In this document: in pieces, positions 1 to 8,238 of the stretch
Position numbering within the stretch: position 1 is the stretch's first letter
How the letters are laid out: each line of letters starts with the position of its first letter
Assembly: GCA_026990035.1 (NCBI GenBank)
Contig: JALSIM010000003.1
Coordinates: forward strand, 1 to 33,259
Length of the DNA: 33,259 nt
Source: Alphaproteobacteria bacterium
GTDB lineage: Bacteria; Pseudomonadota; Alphaproteobacteria; Geminicoccales; Geminicoccaceae
Direction: 5' to 3'
Notes under the pieces: model-generated
The model's input: only the letters and a program-made list of their open reading frames with translations
What the model was told of the DNA's origin: nothing
The model's database searches: none
Position numbers and translations under genes: made by a program

Positions 1-984
1 CTGTTCCTGATCGACATCCGGCCCGACCAGCGGGGAACCCTGGCCCGGCTGGTGGCGACGACCGAGGGGGCGAAGCTCCTCCAGACCGCGCCGGTGGTCC
101 GGGCGCGGGTGGTCGGGATCGAGGGAAGGCCGGTGGAGGTGGAGGCGATCGACGAGGATGTCCGCTGGACGGTCCAGGCCGACCGGGCGCTCACCTGGTG
201 GGCCGCGCCGCCGCCGGGGCAGCGGCTGGTCGCCGGCGAATGGTGGCCGGCCGACTACGACGGCCCGCCGCTGGTCTCGATCGAGGCGCGGGTCGCCGAG
301 GGCTACGGGGTGACGGTCGGCGACCGCCTCACTTTCAACGTCCTCGGCCGCCGGATCGAGGCCGAGATCGCCAATCTCCGCCCGCGCATCGACTGGAGCC
401 GCGGCCGCCTCGATTTCGTCTTCGTCTTCAGCCCCGGGGTCCTCGAACGGGCACCGCGGAGCTGGATCGCGGCGATCGAGCTGCCGCCGGCGGCCGAGCC
501 CGGCTTCCTCGACGCGCTCGCCGTCGAACTTCCCAACGTCACCCCGATCGCGATGCGCGAGGTGGTGGCCCGGGCGGGGGAGATCCTCGGCAGGATCGGG
601 CTCGGCCTGCGGCTGGTGGCCGGCCTCGCCCTGGCGAGCGGGATCCTGGTGCTGGCGGCGGCGGTGACCGCCAGCCGGCGGCGGCACCGCTTCGAGGCCG
701 TCCTCCTCAAGACCCTCGGGGCGACCCGGCGCGAGGTGGTGGCCCTGTTCCTCGCCGAATACGCGCTCCTCGGCGGGCTCGCGGCCTCGGCCGGGCTGCT
801 CCTGGGCGGCCTCGGCGCCGGGGTGCTGCTCGCCGCGCTGGGCATGGAGCCGGCCGCGGCGGTCCTGCCGGTGCTGGCGGTCCTCGGCCTCGGTCTCGGT
901 CTCGTGCTGCTGGTCGGGATGGCCGGGACCCTGCGACTCCTGCGGGTGCCGGCCGGCCGCATCCTCGCCAGCGCCGGCGGTTAG
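1..984 (+). CDS. FtsX-family ABC transporter permease, YbbP-like (3' part only)
   Basis: The reading frame is open from the first base (LFLIDIRPDQ...), so the gene starts before the window; 327 residues of the C-terminal part are present. The family is the YbbP-type permease, which pairs with a LolD-like ATPase (YbbA) and has been linked to lipid or lysophospholipase export; full-length members are usually over 800 residues. The opening LFLIDIRPDQ is typical of the periplasmic MacB-like domain in this family. After it come a soluble part with the GDRLTFNVLG segment and a C-terminal FtsX unit: a first membrane segment (LVAGLALASGILVLAAAV), the cytoplasmic coupling region (LLKTLGATRREV) and further hydrophobic segments to the end. 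The stop codon overlaps the stop of the convergent metallopeptidase gene by 3-4 nt. The GTG at 52 is internal and not the true start. Family confident, substrate unknown. Confidence 0.85.
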   Translation: MFLIDIRPDQRGTLARLVATTEGAKLLQTAPVVRARVVGIEGRPVEVEAIDEDVRWTVQADRALTWWAAPPPGQRLVAGEWWPADYDGPPLVSIEARVAEGYGVTVGDRLTFNVLGRRIEAEIANLRPRIDWSRGRLDFVFVFSPGVLERAPRSWIAAIELPPAAEPGFLDALAVELPNVTPIAMREVVARAGEILGRIGLGLRLVAGLALASGILVLAAAVTASRRRHRFEAVLLKTLGATRREVVALFLAEYALLGGLAASAGLLLGGLGAGVLLAALGMEPAAAVLPVLAVLGLGLGLVLLVGMAGTLRLLRVPAGRILASAGG

Positions 985-1397
985 GTCTCCCCGGAACCGC
1001 TCTCGAGCCGGCGGGCGGCCGTCTCGTCCATGCCGAAGTGATGACCGATCTCGTGGCTCAGCACATCGGCCACCACCTCCTCGAGCCGGCAGCCGCGCTG
1101 GCACCATTCGAACAGGATCGGCAGACGGTAGAGAAAGATCATCTCCGGCTCGGGCGGCGGCGCCGCCATGCCTTCCCGCTGGCCCACCGGCACGCCCCGG
1201 TACAGCCCGGTGAGTTCGAGGGGATCCTCGAGCCCCATCTCGGCGAGGGTGGCATCGTCGGGCCAGTCCTGGACCCGGACCGGGATCTCGGCGACCAGCT
1301 CGGCGAAGGGGGAGGGGAGCTCGGCCAGCATCCTCGCCGCCAGGGCGGCGATGTCGTCGGCGCAGGGCGGCCTCCGGTCGCCCGGATCAGGGGGCAT
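981..1397 (-). CDS. Small zincin-like metallopeptidase family protein
   Basis: A 138-residue protein with a HEIGHHFGMDE motif near its C-terminus, the HExxH zinc-binding signature followed by a downstream Asp/Glu. This places it in the small 'metallopeptidase family' (Zincin_1 type, usually 110-150 residues), widespread in Alphaproteobacteria and Actinobacteria and mostly uncharacterised. The segment before it (EPEMIFLYRLPILFEWC, then VVADVLSHEIGHH) matches the family layout in which the body carries conserved acidic and aromatic residues. The protein has no signal peptide and is probably cytoplasmic. The ATG at 1397 lies 11 nt inside the 3' end of the RND pump gene, so the two are likely co-transcribed. 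Its stop overlaps the stop of the convergent permease. Physiological substrate unknown. Confidence 0.85.
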   Translation of the reverse strand: MPPDPGDRRPPCADDIAALAARMLAELPSPFAELVAEIPVRVQDWPDDATLAEMGLEDPLELTGLYRGVPVGQREGMAAPPPEPEMIFLYRLPILFEWCQRGCRLEEVVADVLSHEIGHHFGMDETAARRLESGSGET

Positions 1398-4300
1398 CGT
1401 CCGGCATCCGGCGGAAGAACGGTCCCGGCCCGCGCATCACCATGTAGATCGAGGGGATGACCAGCAGGGTGAGGGCGGTGGAGACGGCGAGACCGAACAC
1501 CAGCGAGACCGCGAGGCCCTCGAAGATGGGATCGAGGAGGATGAAGGCGGCCCCGAGAATGGCGGTGACCGCGGTCAGGAAGATGGGCTTGAAGCGCACC
1601 GCCCCGGCGAGCAGCAGGGCGCGTTCGAAGGACCGGCCGGCGGCCCGCTCCATGCGGATGAAATCCACCAGCAGGATCGAGTTGCGGACGATGATCCCGG
1701 CGAGACTGATGAAGCCGATCATCGAGGTGGCGGTGAACTGGGCGCCGAGCAGCCAGTGACCGGGCAGGATGCCGATCAGGGTCAGCGGAATCGGGGTCAT
1801 GATGACCAGCGGCAGCTTGAAGCTCCGGAACTGGCCGACGATCAGCAGATAGATCCCGAGCAGGGCGACCATGAAGGCGCCGCCGAGGTCGCGGAAGGTG
1901 ACATAGGTGATCTCCCACTCGCCGTCCCACAGGAGGGTCGGTACGGATTCGTCCAGCGGCTGACCGTAAAAGGCGATCCGGGGCGGACCGAGGGGGCCCC
2001 AGTCGTCGCGGGCACGGATCGCCTCGGCCACCTCCAGCATGCCGTAGACGGGCGCCTCGAACCGGCCGGCGAGCTCGCCCATGACCATTTCCGTGAACAC
2101 CGCGTTCTTGCGGAACAGCGGCAGGCTCGCCGGTTCCCGGGTCACCGTCACCACATCGCCGAGCTCGACGTTGCGGGTCTCGATACCGGCCGGGCCGCGG
2201 GCGGCGATCGGTGTCGCCAGGATGCGTTCGGTGATCTGCCGGCCCTTCTCCGGAACCCGGATGACGATCTCCGCCGGATCGGCGCCGCCGCCGCGATGCG
2301 AGTAGCCGACCACCACCCCCTCCCCGAGGAGGGCCTGGATGGTGTCGTAGACGACCTGCTGCTCGACCCCGTAATAGTCGAGATTGGGCTGGTCGATGCG
2401 GATCCGGAGCCGTTCGGGGGCGACCCCGAAACTGTCGTCGACATCGACGATGAAGTCGATCTCCTCGAAGATCTCCCGGACCTTGCGGGCATAGGCCCGG
2501 CGGGTCTCGGCATCGGGCCCGTAGATCTCGGCCAGCAGGGTCGAGAGCACCGGCGGGCCGGGCGGTACCTCCACCACCTTGACGGCGGTACCCTCGGGAA
2601 CCGGCACGGCGGCGAGCCGTTCACGGATCTCGAGGGCGATCTCGTGGCTTTCCCGCTCCCGTTGCTCCCGGGGCACGAGATTGATCTGCAGATCCCCGAG
2701 CTCGGGGCTCCGGCGGATGTAGTAGTGCCGCACGAGGCCGTTGAAGTTGAAGGGAGCGGCGGTCCCGGCATAGGCCTGGACGGAGGTCAGCTCGGGGAGA
2801 TCGGCGATCGCATCGGCGAGGGCGAACAGCACCCGCTCGGTGGCCTCGAGGGTGGCGCCCTCGGGAAGATCGACCACCACCTGCAGTTCCGACTTGTTGT
2901 CGAAGGGCAGGAGCTTGACCTTGACGTCCCGGGTGTAGAAGAGGACCAGCACCGCCAGCATGGCGACGCCCACCAGCAGCAGGAAGAGCAGCGCGCGGAA
3001 GCGGGTGCGCAGGACGGGCGCGGCGAGGCGCATGTAAAACCGGCCCATCCAGTCGATCCCCTCCTCGCCTTCCACCGTCGTCGCCCCGCGGCGGCTCTCG
3101 CCCAGACGCAGCCGCAGCCAGGGGGCGATGATCACCGCCACGAAGAAGCTGAACAGCATGGCGAAGGAGGCGTTGGCCGGAATGGGCGCCATGTAGGGCC
3201 CCATCAGCCCGGAGACGAACATCATCGGCAGGAGGGCGGCGATGATCGTCAGGGTGGCGACGATGGTCGGGTTGCCGACCTCGGCGACGGCCCGGATCGC
3301 CACCGCCATGCGGTTGCCCGCGGGCTCCATCTTCCAGTGCCGGGCGATGTTCTCGATCACCACGATGGCGTCGTCGACGAGAATGCCGATGGAGAAGATG
3401 AGGGCGAAGAGACTGACCCGGTTGATGGTGTAGCCCATCAGCCAGGAGGCGAAGAAGGTCAGCAGGATGGTCGCCGGGATGATCACCAGGACCACCACCC
3501 CCTCCCGCCAGCCGATGAAGATGGCGATGATCAGGACGATGGTGACGGTGGCGCCGAGGAGGTGGGAAAGGAGGGTATTGGCCTTGTCCGAGGCGGTCTC
3601 GCCGTAGTTGCGGGTGACCTCGACCCGGACGTCCTCGGGCAGCAGGCGGCCGTAGAGGGTGTCGAGGCGCTCCAGGAGCTCGGCGGTCACCACCACCGCA
3701 TTGGCGCCCTCGCGCTTGGCGAGGGCCAGGGTCACCGCCGGCAGGCGGCGGAAATCGCCCCCGCCGTCCGGCAGCAGGGTCCAGACCCGGTCGAGGGTCT
3801 CCTCGGCGCCGACCACGATCTCCGCCACGTCCTTGACGTAGACCGGCCGGCCGTCGCGGGTGGTGATCAGCAGGAGACCCATGTCGGGCTGGCCGGTCAT
3901 GGTCTGGCCGCCGAGGATCTCGAGGCTCCGGCCGCGCTCCCGCAGACGCCCCATCAGGAACTGGCGGTTGGCGTTGCGGATCTTTTCGACGAGCTGCTCC
4001 AGGGTCACCCCGTAGAGGGACATCGCCTCGGGATCGGGTTCGATGCGGATCCGGTCGGGACGGCCGCCGACGATGAAGGCGAGGCCGACGTTGTCGGTCT
4101 TGACCAGCTCGTTGAGGAGCTCCTCGGCGAGATTGTAGAGGGCGTTGTCGTCCCAACGCGCCAGCACCTCGGGCGCGAGATCGGGACGCGGCGAGAGGGT
4201 GAGGGTCAGCACCGGCACGTCGTTGATGCCGCGCTTGACGATCAGCGGCTCGGGAATGCCCAGCGGCAGCTTGTCGTAATTGGCCCGGATCTTCTCGTGG

Positions 4301-4656
4301 ACCCGGAGGATGGCATCGTCCTCGGAGGTGCCGACGTAGAAGCGGGCGGTGACGACCACCCGGTCGTCGCGGGTCTGCGAATAGGTGTATTCGACCTCCT
4401 TGATGCTCTTGACGATATCCTCGAGCGGTTTGGTGACCAGCTCCACCGCATCGACCGCCTTGAGACCGTTGGCCTCGACGAAAATATCGACCATCGGCAC
4501 CGAGATCTGGGGCTCCTCCTCCCGCGGCAGGAGGAAGAGGGCGAGGGCGCCGGCGGCGAGGGCGATCAGCAGCAGCAGCGGCGTCAGCGGGGAATCGATG
4601 AAGATGCGGGTGACATGACCCGCGAGCCCGAGCGGCACCCGGCGGCCGTCGTTCAT
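1387..4656 (-). CDS. RND-family efflux transporter, inner-membrane pump subunit (AcrB/HAE1-like)
   Basis: This 1089-residue protein has the full length and architecture of an RND pump: an N-terminal membrane segment (around residues 27-44), a large periplasmic porter loop, a central block of membrane helices, a second periplasmic loop, and a C-terminal helix block ending in IPSIYMVMRG. In the fourth helix, ILVDDAIVVIEN carries the paired Asp used for proton relay in AcrB-type pumps; this favours the hydrophobe/amphiphile (HAE) branch over CusA-type metal pumps, which have a different motif here. The duplicate half has the usual IIVRNSILLVDFIR segment. Its start (ATG at 4656) overlaps the adaptor gene's stop in an ATGA, so pump and adaptor are translationally coupled. 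No outer-membrane TolC-like gene is seen within the window. The cargo is unknown. Confidence 0.93.
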   Translation of the reverse strand: MNDGRRVPLGLAGHVTRIFIDSPLTPLLLLIALAAGALALFLLPREEEPQISVPMVDIFVEANGLKAVDAVELVTKPLEDIVKSIKEVEYTYSQTRDDRVVVTARFYVGTSEDDAILRVHEKIRANYDKLPLGIPEPLIVKRGINDVPVLTLTLSPRPDLAPEVLARWDDNALYNLAEELLNELVKTDNVGLAFIVGGRPDRIRIEPDPEAMSLYGVTLEQLVEKIRNANRQFLMGRLRERGRSLEILGGQTMTGQPDMGLLLITTRDGRPVYVKDVAEIVVGAEETLDRVWTLLPDGGGDFRRLPAVTLALAKREGANAVVVTAELLERLDTLYGRLLPEDVRVEVTRNYGETASDKANTLLSHLLGATVTIVLIIAIFIGWREGVVVLVIIPATILLTFFASWLMGYTINRVSLFALIFSIGILVDDAIVVIENIARHWKMEPAGNRMAVAIRAVAEVGNPTIVATLTIIAALLPMMFVSGLMGPYMAPIPANASFAMLFSFFVAVIIAPWLRLRLGESRRGATTVEGEEGIDWMGRFYMRLAAPVLRTRFRALLFLLLVGVAMLAVLVLFYTRDVKVKLLPFDNKSELQVVVDLPEGATLEATERVLFALADAIADLPELTSVQAYAGTAAPFNFNGLVRHYYIRRSPELGDLQINLVPREQRERESHEIALEIRERLAAVPVPEGTAVKVVEVPPGPPVLSTLLAEIYGPDAETRRAYARKVREIFEEIDFIVDVDDSFGVAPERLRIRIDQPNLDYYGVEQQVVYDTIQALLGEGVVVGYSHRGGGADPAEIVIRVPEKGRQITERILATPIAARGPAGIETRNVELGDVVTVTREPASLPLFRKNAVFTEMVMGELAGRFEAPVYGMLEVAEAIRARDDWGPLGPPRIAFYGQPLDESVPTLLWDGEWEITYVTFRDLGGAFMVALLGIYLLIVGQFRSFKLPLVIMTPIPLTLIGILPGHWLLGAQFTATSMIGFISLAGIIVRNSILLVDFIRMERAAGRSFERALLLAGAVRFKPIFLTAVTAILGAAFILLDPIFEGLAVSLVFGLAVSTALTLLVIPSIYMVMRGPGPFFRRMPDDAP

Positions 4657-5627
4657 CGATCGGCATCCACCGGCCGGAGCCGGTCACCGGCCTCGAGCCC
4701 GGCCAGGATCTCGAGCCTGCCGTCCCGCATCATGCCCCGCTGGACGATCACCTCCTCGCCACTTTCGAGGACCACGTAATCGACCCCGAAGCGCTGGCCG
4801 ACGTAGGCCGGTGGGACCAGGAAGACGCTGCGCGTGCCGGTATCGACCGCCACCCGGGCCCGTTCGCCGACGAAATAGGAGCCGATGCCGGAGGCCTCGA
4901 TATCGACCACCACCCGGCCCGAATCGAGTTCCGGATAGACCTTGACGATCCGCCCCCGACCCACCGGCTCCCCGGTGGCGAGCCCGCGGGCGCCGATCCA
5001 GACGGTGTCGCCCTCGGCGACGAAGCGGGCGTGGCGCTCCGGCAGGCGCGCCCGCAGAATGTAGCGCTCGGTGGCGATCTCGGCGACCACCTCGCCGGGC
5101 AGCATGACCGTGCCCTCGGTGACCCGCACCTCCAGCACCCGACCGTCCACCGGCGCCCGCACCTTGCCCTCCTCGAGCTGCTGGAGGATCACCTCGCGGC
5201 GGGCCCGCTCGGCGGCGATCCGCGCCTCGATCACCCGGAAATTGGCCAGCGCCTCGTCGACGCGCGCCTGCGGCACGGCGTTGCGCTGGCGCAGGGTGCG
5301 GGCCCGGTCGAGCTCGATGCGGGCCAGTTCGCGATCGGCTTCGAGGGCCTCGATCTGGGCCTCGACGGCGATCTGCTCGAGACGGAGCTTGGGATCCTCG
5401 ATGCGGGCCAGGACCTGGCCTTCGACGACCGCGTCGCCCTCGTCCACGGCCAGTTCCTCGAGAGTGCCGGCGATCCGGGTGCGGGCCACGGTCCGGTCGA
5501 CGCTCTCGACGGTGGCGAAGACGATCTTGCGGTCGACGATCTCCACCGGCTGCACGAGGAAGGGTTCGGCGGTGGCACCGCCGAGTGGGGCGAGGAGGAT
5601 CGCGAGGGCGAGGAAGGACGTTCGCAT
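4653..5627 (-). CDS. RND efflux periplasmic adaptor subunit (HlyD/membrane fusion family)
   Basis: A 324-residue adaptor that bridges the RND pump and an outer-membrane channel in the periplasm. The N-terminus reads as a cleavable signal peptide (MRTSFLALAILLAPLGG, then ATA before EPF). Next come a first half-lipoyl segment (GTLEELAVDEGDAVVEGQVL), a charged alpha-helical hairpin with coiled-coil character (about residues 80-150, rich in E, R, L and A), the second lipoyl half (VRAPVDGRVLEVRVTEGT) and beta-barrel/membrane-proximal domains. I chose the ATG at 5627, not 5645: a GGCGGAG-type ribosome site lies just before 5627 and the signal peptide then begins correctly, while the upstream ATG has no such site. 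The gene is first in the adaptor-pump-metallopeptidase unit and divergent from the DUF2892 gene. Confidence 0.92.
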   Translation of the reverse strand: MRTSFLALAILLAPLGGATAEPFLVQPVEIVDRKIVFATVESVDRTVARTRIAGTLEELAVDEGDAVVEGQVLARIEDPKLRLEQIAVEAQIEALEADRELARIELDRARTLRQRNAVPQARVDEALANFRVIEARIAAERARREVILQQLEEGKVRAPVDGRVLEVRVTEGTVMLPGEVVAEIATERYILRARLPERHARFVAEGDTVWIGARGLATGEPVGRGRIVKVYPELDSGRVVVDIEASGIGSYFVGERARVAVDTGTRSVFLVPPAYVGQRFGVDYVVLESGEEVIVQRGMMRDGRLEILAGLEAGDRLRPVDADR

Positions 5628-5639
5628 GGGCTCCGCCTC

Positions 5640-5690
5640 TTGCATGTGTATTAGGATCTACTAAATTAATGGCATCCCTGCAACGGAGGA
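5640..5690. promoter_or_regulatory. Divergent promoter region between efflux operon and DUF2892 gene
   Basis: This is an AT-rich island in an otherwise very GC-rich region. It contains TTAG-GATCTA-CTAA (5651-5664), a short inverted repeat with 4-bp arms that could bind a small repressor. For the plus-strand gene, TTGCAT (5640-5645) and TAAATT (5662-5667) could be -35 and -10 boxes with a 16-bp spacer, followed by a GGAGGA ribosome site at 5685-5690. No good minus-strand promoter could be fixed. No regulator gene is adjacent, so the binding protein would be encoded elsewhere. The arms are short, hence moderate confidence. Confidence 0.4.
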
Positions 5691-5697
5691 ACAGGCC

Positions 5698-5901
5698 ATG
5701 ACCATCGACCGTGCCGTGATGCTCTTCGCCGGCATCGTCATCCTGGTGAGCGTGACCCTCGCTCTGCTCCATTCCCAGTGGTGGCTGGCGCTGACCGCGT
5801 TCGTCGGTCTCAACATGGCCCAGGCCTCGATCACCGGTTTCTGCCCGCTTGCGATCATCCTCAAGAAGCTCGGTGTCAAGCCCGGTCGGGCGTTCGCCTG
5901 A
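5698..5901 (+). CDS. Small DUF2892 / YgaP-like transmembrane protein
   Basis: A 67-residue protein with two hydrophobic segments (AVMLFAGIVILVSVTLALL and a second around ALTAFVGLNMAQASITGFC), the membrane part of the DUF2892/YgaP family. In E. coli YgaP this domain is attached to a rhodanese domain; here it stands alone. The family often carries the conserved N-terminal DRAVR/RL...G segment and the G-F-CP motif in the second helix. Here ITGFCPL holds the Cys-Pro, and TIDRAVMLFAG is the N-terminal signature. The start ATG is well supported by GGAGGA about 8 nt upstream. The gene is divergent from the adaptor/RND pump, sharing a short AT-rich promoter region, which suggests joint control. The exact role of stand-alone members is not known; sulfur or redox links are only inferred from YgaP. 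Confidence 0.85.
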   Translation: MTIDRAVMLFAGIVILVSVTLALLHSQWWLALTAFVGLNMAQASITGFCPLAIILKKLGVKPGRAFA

Positions 5902-5910
5902 CAATTGGCG

Positions 5911-5933
5911 CGCCGCCGTGACCTGCGGCGGCG
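5911..5933. terminator. GC-rich hairpin after the DUF2892 gene (possible terminator)
   Basis: CGCCGCCG (5911-5918) pairs perfectly with CGGCGGCG (5926-5933) around a 7-nt loop, starting 10 nt after the DUF2892 stop codon. It has no T-run on the 3' side, so it is only a weak intrinsic terminator candidate; it could also be chance pairing in GC-rich sequence. Confidence 0.3.
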
Positions 5934-6019
5934 GCGGTTGACGCCCTCGCGGCGTCCGGCCAGTTTCCGTTCCGGCAGGTTGCCGGCCGATCCGGCGGGC
6001 TGAACGGGGAGGAGGGGCG

Positions 6020-6664
6020 GTGGATTTCGCCTTCGCCGAGCTGGATGCGACGCAGCGCTACAAACTCCTGACCGCGCTGGTGGTCCCGCGGCCGATCGCC
6101 CTCGTGACCACGATCGGTGCGGAGGGGGTGGTCAACGCCGCACCCTACAGTTTTTTCAACACCTTCGGCCAGGATCCGCCGCTCGTGGTCCTGGGCATCG
6201 AGCGGCGCGAGCGCACCGTCTCCAAGGACACCGGCCGCAACATCGACGCCACCGGGGAGTTCGTCGTCAATCTCGTCGACGAGGATCTGGCGGCGGCGAT
6301 GAATCTGTGTGCGGTCGATTTTCCCCCCGAGGTCAGCGAGCCCGAGATCGCCGGGCTGGCGCTCGCGGCGAGCCGCTTCCTGCGGCCGCCGCGTCTGGCC
6401 GCGGCTCCGGCGGCTCTCGAATGTCGGCTGTTCACCCTGATGCGCATCGGCGGGTCGCGCGAGCTGGTGATCGGCGAGGTGGTGGGGGCCCATGTCCGGG
6501 ACGGGCTGCTCGACCGCGAACGGCTGCGGATCGACTACGAGCGCTATCGGCCGGTCGGTCGGCTCTGCGGCGATCTCTACTGTTTCACCCGGGAGCGTTT
6601 CGCCCTGCGGCGGCGCAGCTACGCCGAATGGCGGGCCGAGGAGGCGGCCGGCTCCGGCGCGTGA
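6020..6664 (+). CDS. Flavin reductase-like domain protein
   Basis: A 214-residue protein of the flavin reductase-like FMN-binding fold (DIM6/NTAB type). Members bind FMN or FAD on a split barrel; many reduce flavin for a partner monooxygenase, others are of unknown function. Visible family features are YKLLTALVVPRPIALVTT near the N-terminus, NAAPYSFFNTF (the N-A-P-Y/F-S-F stretch that contacts flavin), the SKDTGRNI...TGEFVVNLV segment, and VIGEVVGAHV in the second half followed by RYRPVGRLCGDLYC. The start is GTG at 6020, preceded by GGGGAGGAGG 5-10 nt upstream, which settles the start choice. The gene stands alone, with no monooxygenase next to it, and converges on the small membrane protein gene with 8 nt between stops. 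The subfamily resembles the 'flavin reductase family protein' type common in proteobacteria. Confidence 0.88.
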   Translation: MDFAFAELDATQRYKLLTALVVPRPIALVTTIGAEGVVNAAPYSFFNTFGQDPPLVVLGIERRERTVSKDTGRNIDATGEFVVNLVDEDLAAAMNLCAVDFPPEVSEPEIAGLALAASRFLRPPRLAAAPAALECRLFTLMRIGGSRELVIGEVVGAHVRDGLLDRERLRIDYERYRPVGRLCGDLYCFTRERFALRRRSYAEWRAEEAAGSGA

Positions 6665-6672
6665 ACCGCCGT

Positions 6673-6975
6673 TCAGACGAAGCCGCGGTGGCGGGGGCGG
6701 CACCCGAAGAAAAGGACGATCCCCGGCACGCCGAGGACCAGGAAGGCGGGCAGGCCGAGGAGGAACTGGATCGGCATCCAGACGAGGCTGCCGACCGATT
6801 TCTCGATCAGCGCCTGGAAGCCGACCAGGCTGTTGGCGTGGATGGCGTACCAGACCGAGCCCAGCGACAGCGGCCGGTAGGCCCCCGCCACCCAGATCGT
6901 CAGGAGCTGGGCGACGCCGGCGGCGGCGGCGAGGATCAGGAGCAGGATGCCGAGGCTGTGGCCGAACTGGCGCAT
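6673..6975 (-). CDS. Small conserved membrane protein of unknown function
   Basis: About 100 residues with two clear membrane segments: HSLGILLLILAAAAGVAQLL near the N-terminus and FLLGLPAFLVLGVPGIVLFF near the C-terminus. Between them is VWYAIHANSLVGFQALIEKS...VWMPIQ. The spaced W-H-SL-Q-(L)I-W-P pattern resembles a small membrane protein family I have seen in other Alphaproteobacteria, without known function. The start is uncertain: I chose the ATG at 6975 because the hydrophobic segment begins directly after it. An ATG at 7020 and a TTG at 7044 in the same frame would add an Arg-rich tail; none of the three has a clear ribosome site. The TTG at 7044 would lie almost on the tRNA promoter running the other way. 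Convergent with the flavin reductase gene. Confidence 0.65.
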   Translation of the reverse strand: MRQFGHSLGILLLILAAAAGVAQLLTIWVAGAYRPLSLGSVWYAIHANSLVGFQALIEKSVGSLVWMPIQFLLGLPAFLVLGVPGIVLFFGCRPRHRGFV

Positions 6976-7048
6976 GGGGCGAGGGCGGGTCCGCTGGCGG
7001 TCGCTTGCGGTGGGCAGCATGACGAAGAAGGGGACGGGCCGCAACCGC

Positions 7049-7078
7049 TTGTTCGGACGGGGGGGACGGCGCTATATG
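7049..7078 (+). promoter_or_regulatory. Promoter for tRNA-Ser
   Basis: TTGTTC (7049-7054) and TATATG (7073-7078) are spaced by 18 bp and sit about 15 bp before the first base of the mature tRNA, the right distance for a sigma-70-type tRNA promoter. The spacer is very G-rich. Confidence 0.5.
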
Positions 7079-7093
7079 CTGGGCCGCGACCGC

Positions 7094-7181
7094 GGAGGGA
7101 TGGCCGAGTGGTCTAAGGCGCACGCCTGGAGAGCGTGTAGGGGGCAACTCCTCGCGGGTTCGAATCCCGCTCCCTCCGCCA
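7094..7181 (+). tRNA. tRNA-Ser (anticodon GGA)
   Basis: A complete class II tRNA. The acceptor stem GGAGGGA (7094-7100) pairs with TCCCTCC (7171-7177), followed by discriminator G and an encoded CCA (7179-7181). The D arm contains GCCGAGTGGTCTAAGGC. The anticodon stem CACGC/GCGTG encloses loop CTGGAGA with anticodon GGA (7128-7130), reading UCC and UCU serine codons. The long variable arm (AGGGGGCAACTCCTC region) is typical of tRNA-Ser. The T arm GCGGG-TTCGAAT-CCCGC is canonical. No repeat of the 3' end was noticed elsewhere in the window, so there is no sign that this tRNA marks an integrated element. Confidence 0.97.
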
Positions 7182-7272
7182 CCAACGCACGGTCCATCCG
7201 CCCGTCCGCGTCCCGCATCCGCCCCTCCCGGCGCCCGTCACCGTGAGCTCCGGACGGCTCCCCGGGGCCGCC

Positions 7273-8238
7273 TCACTCCCTTCCCAGGAGATAGCGCCGG
7301 GAGATGGAGTCGAAGGAAATGGCGAGCACGACGATGGTGCCGCTCACCACCGACTGCCAGTAGGGCGAGATCCCGTAGAGTACGATCACGTTCTCGATCA
7401 CGCCGATGATCGCCGCCCCGAGGATCGCCCCCACCGGCGAGCCGATCCCGCCGGTGGTGGCGACCCCGCCGATCACCGCCGCGGCGATCGAGGGCAGGAC
7501 CCAGGTGTCGCCGATCGACGGCTGGGCGGTCCCCAGGCGGGCGACCATCAGGACACCGGCCAGAGCGGCCAGGGTGCCGGCGACGACGAACACGAGGATG
7601 CGCACCCGATCGACCCGGATCCCCAGCATCCGGGCGGCCGGGGTGTTGTCGCCGATGGCGTAGACGTAGCGGCCGAAGCTCGTGCGATGGACGAGCACCG
7701 CGATCAGCAGCAGCACCGCGAGCATGATCAGGAAGGGCACCGGGATCCCGTAGACCGTGCCCCGGCCGAGGAACTGGATGCTCTCCGGGATGTTGGTGAT
7801 CGCCACCCCCTTGGTGAGCACGAGATTGATGCCCTTGTAGATGCCGGCGGTGGCGATGGTCAGGACCAGAGAATGCAGGCCGAGGCCGGTCACCAGCAGC
7901 CCGTTGACGAGGCCCAGGAAGGTGCCGAGCAGGACCGCGAGGGGCAACGCCGCCAGCGGATCGAGGCCGAGATCGACCATCAGCATGCCGGCCACCACCC
8001 CGCACAGCCCGCCCATGGCGCCGAGGGAGAGATCGAGTTCGCCGAGCAGCATGAGCATCGCCTGACCCAGGGTGATCAGCCCGATGAAGGCGAGGGTCCG
8101 GGCGATGATCGTCATGTTGTAGGAGCTCAGGAAATACTCCGACATCAGGGAGGAAAGCCCGAACAGACCCACCAGCACGAAGAACACGACGACGATCTGC
8201 ATCGTCGAATAGCTGAGCATCCGCTTCCGTTCGCTCAT
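7273..8238 (-). CDS. Sugar ABC transporter permease (RbsC/branched-chain type)
   Basis: A 321-residue inner-membrane permease of the carbohydrate CUT2 class, with 8-10 hydrophobic segments throughout. Family landmarks are ARTLAFIGLITLGQAMLML, the GELDLSLGAMGGLCGVVAG segment typical of RbsC (usually G-x-DLSVG), the QRRTSFGRYVYAIGDN-like segment (HRTSFGRYVYAIGDNTPAA), and a C-terminal IGGVATTGGIGSPVGAILG stretch. The start is ATG at 8238, overlapping the ATPase stop codon by 4 nt. It is the last gene of the seven-gene operon that begins with the DeoR regulator. It likely forms the transport channel with the RbsA-like ATPase (as a dimer) and receives sugar from the periplasmic binding protein. 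Substrate not identifiable from sequence. Confidence 0.93.
   Translation of the reverse strand: MSERKRMLSYSTMQIVVVFFVLVGLFGLSSLMSEYFLSSYNMTIIARTLAFIGLITLGQAMLMLLGELDLSLGAMGGLCGVVAGMLMVDLGLDPLAALPLAVLLGTFLGLVNGLLVTGLGLHSLVLTIATAGIYKGINLVLTKGVAITNIPESIQFLGRGTVYGIPVPFLIMLAVLLLIAVLVHRTSFGRYVYAIGDNTPAARMLGIRVDRVRILVFVVAGTLAALAGVLMVARLGTAQPSIGDTWVLPSIAAAVIGGVATTGGIGSPVGAILGAAIIGVIENVIVLYGISPYWQSVVSGTIVVLAISFDSISRRYLLGRE

Noticed and set aside
1168-4779. A 1203-codon open frame opposite the RND pump gene
   Set aside because: It is the antisense shadow of a confidently identified RND gene in GC-rich DNA; the product is low-complexity (D, E, H, G, R) and has no family motif.
7094-7181. tRNA-Ser as an attachment site of an integrated element
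   Set aside because: No copy of the tRNA 3' end elsewhere in the window and no integrase or mobility gene.
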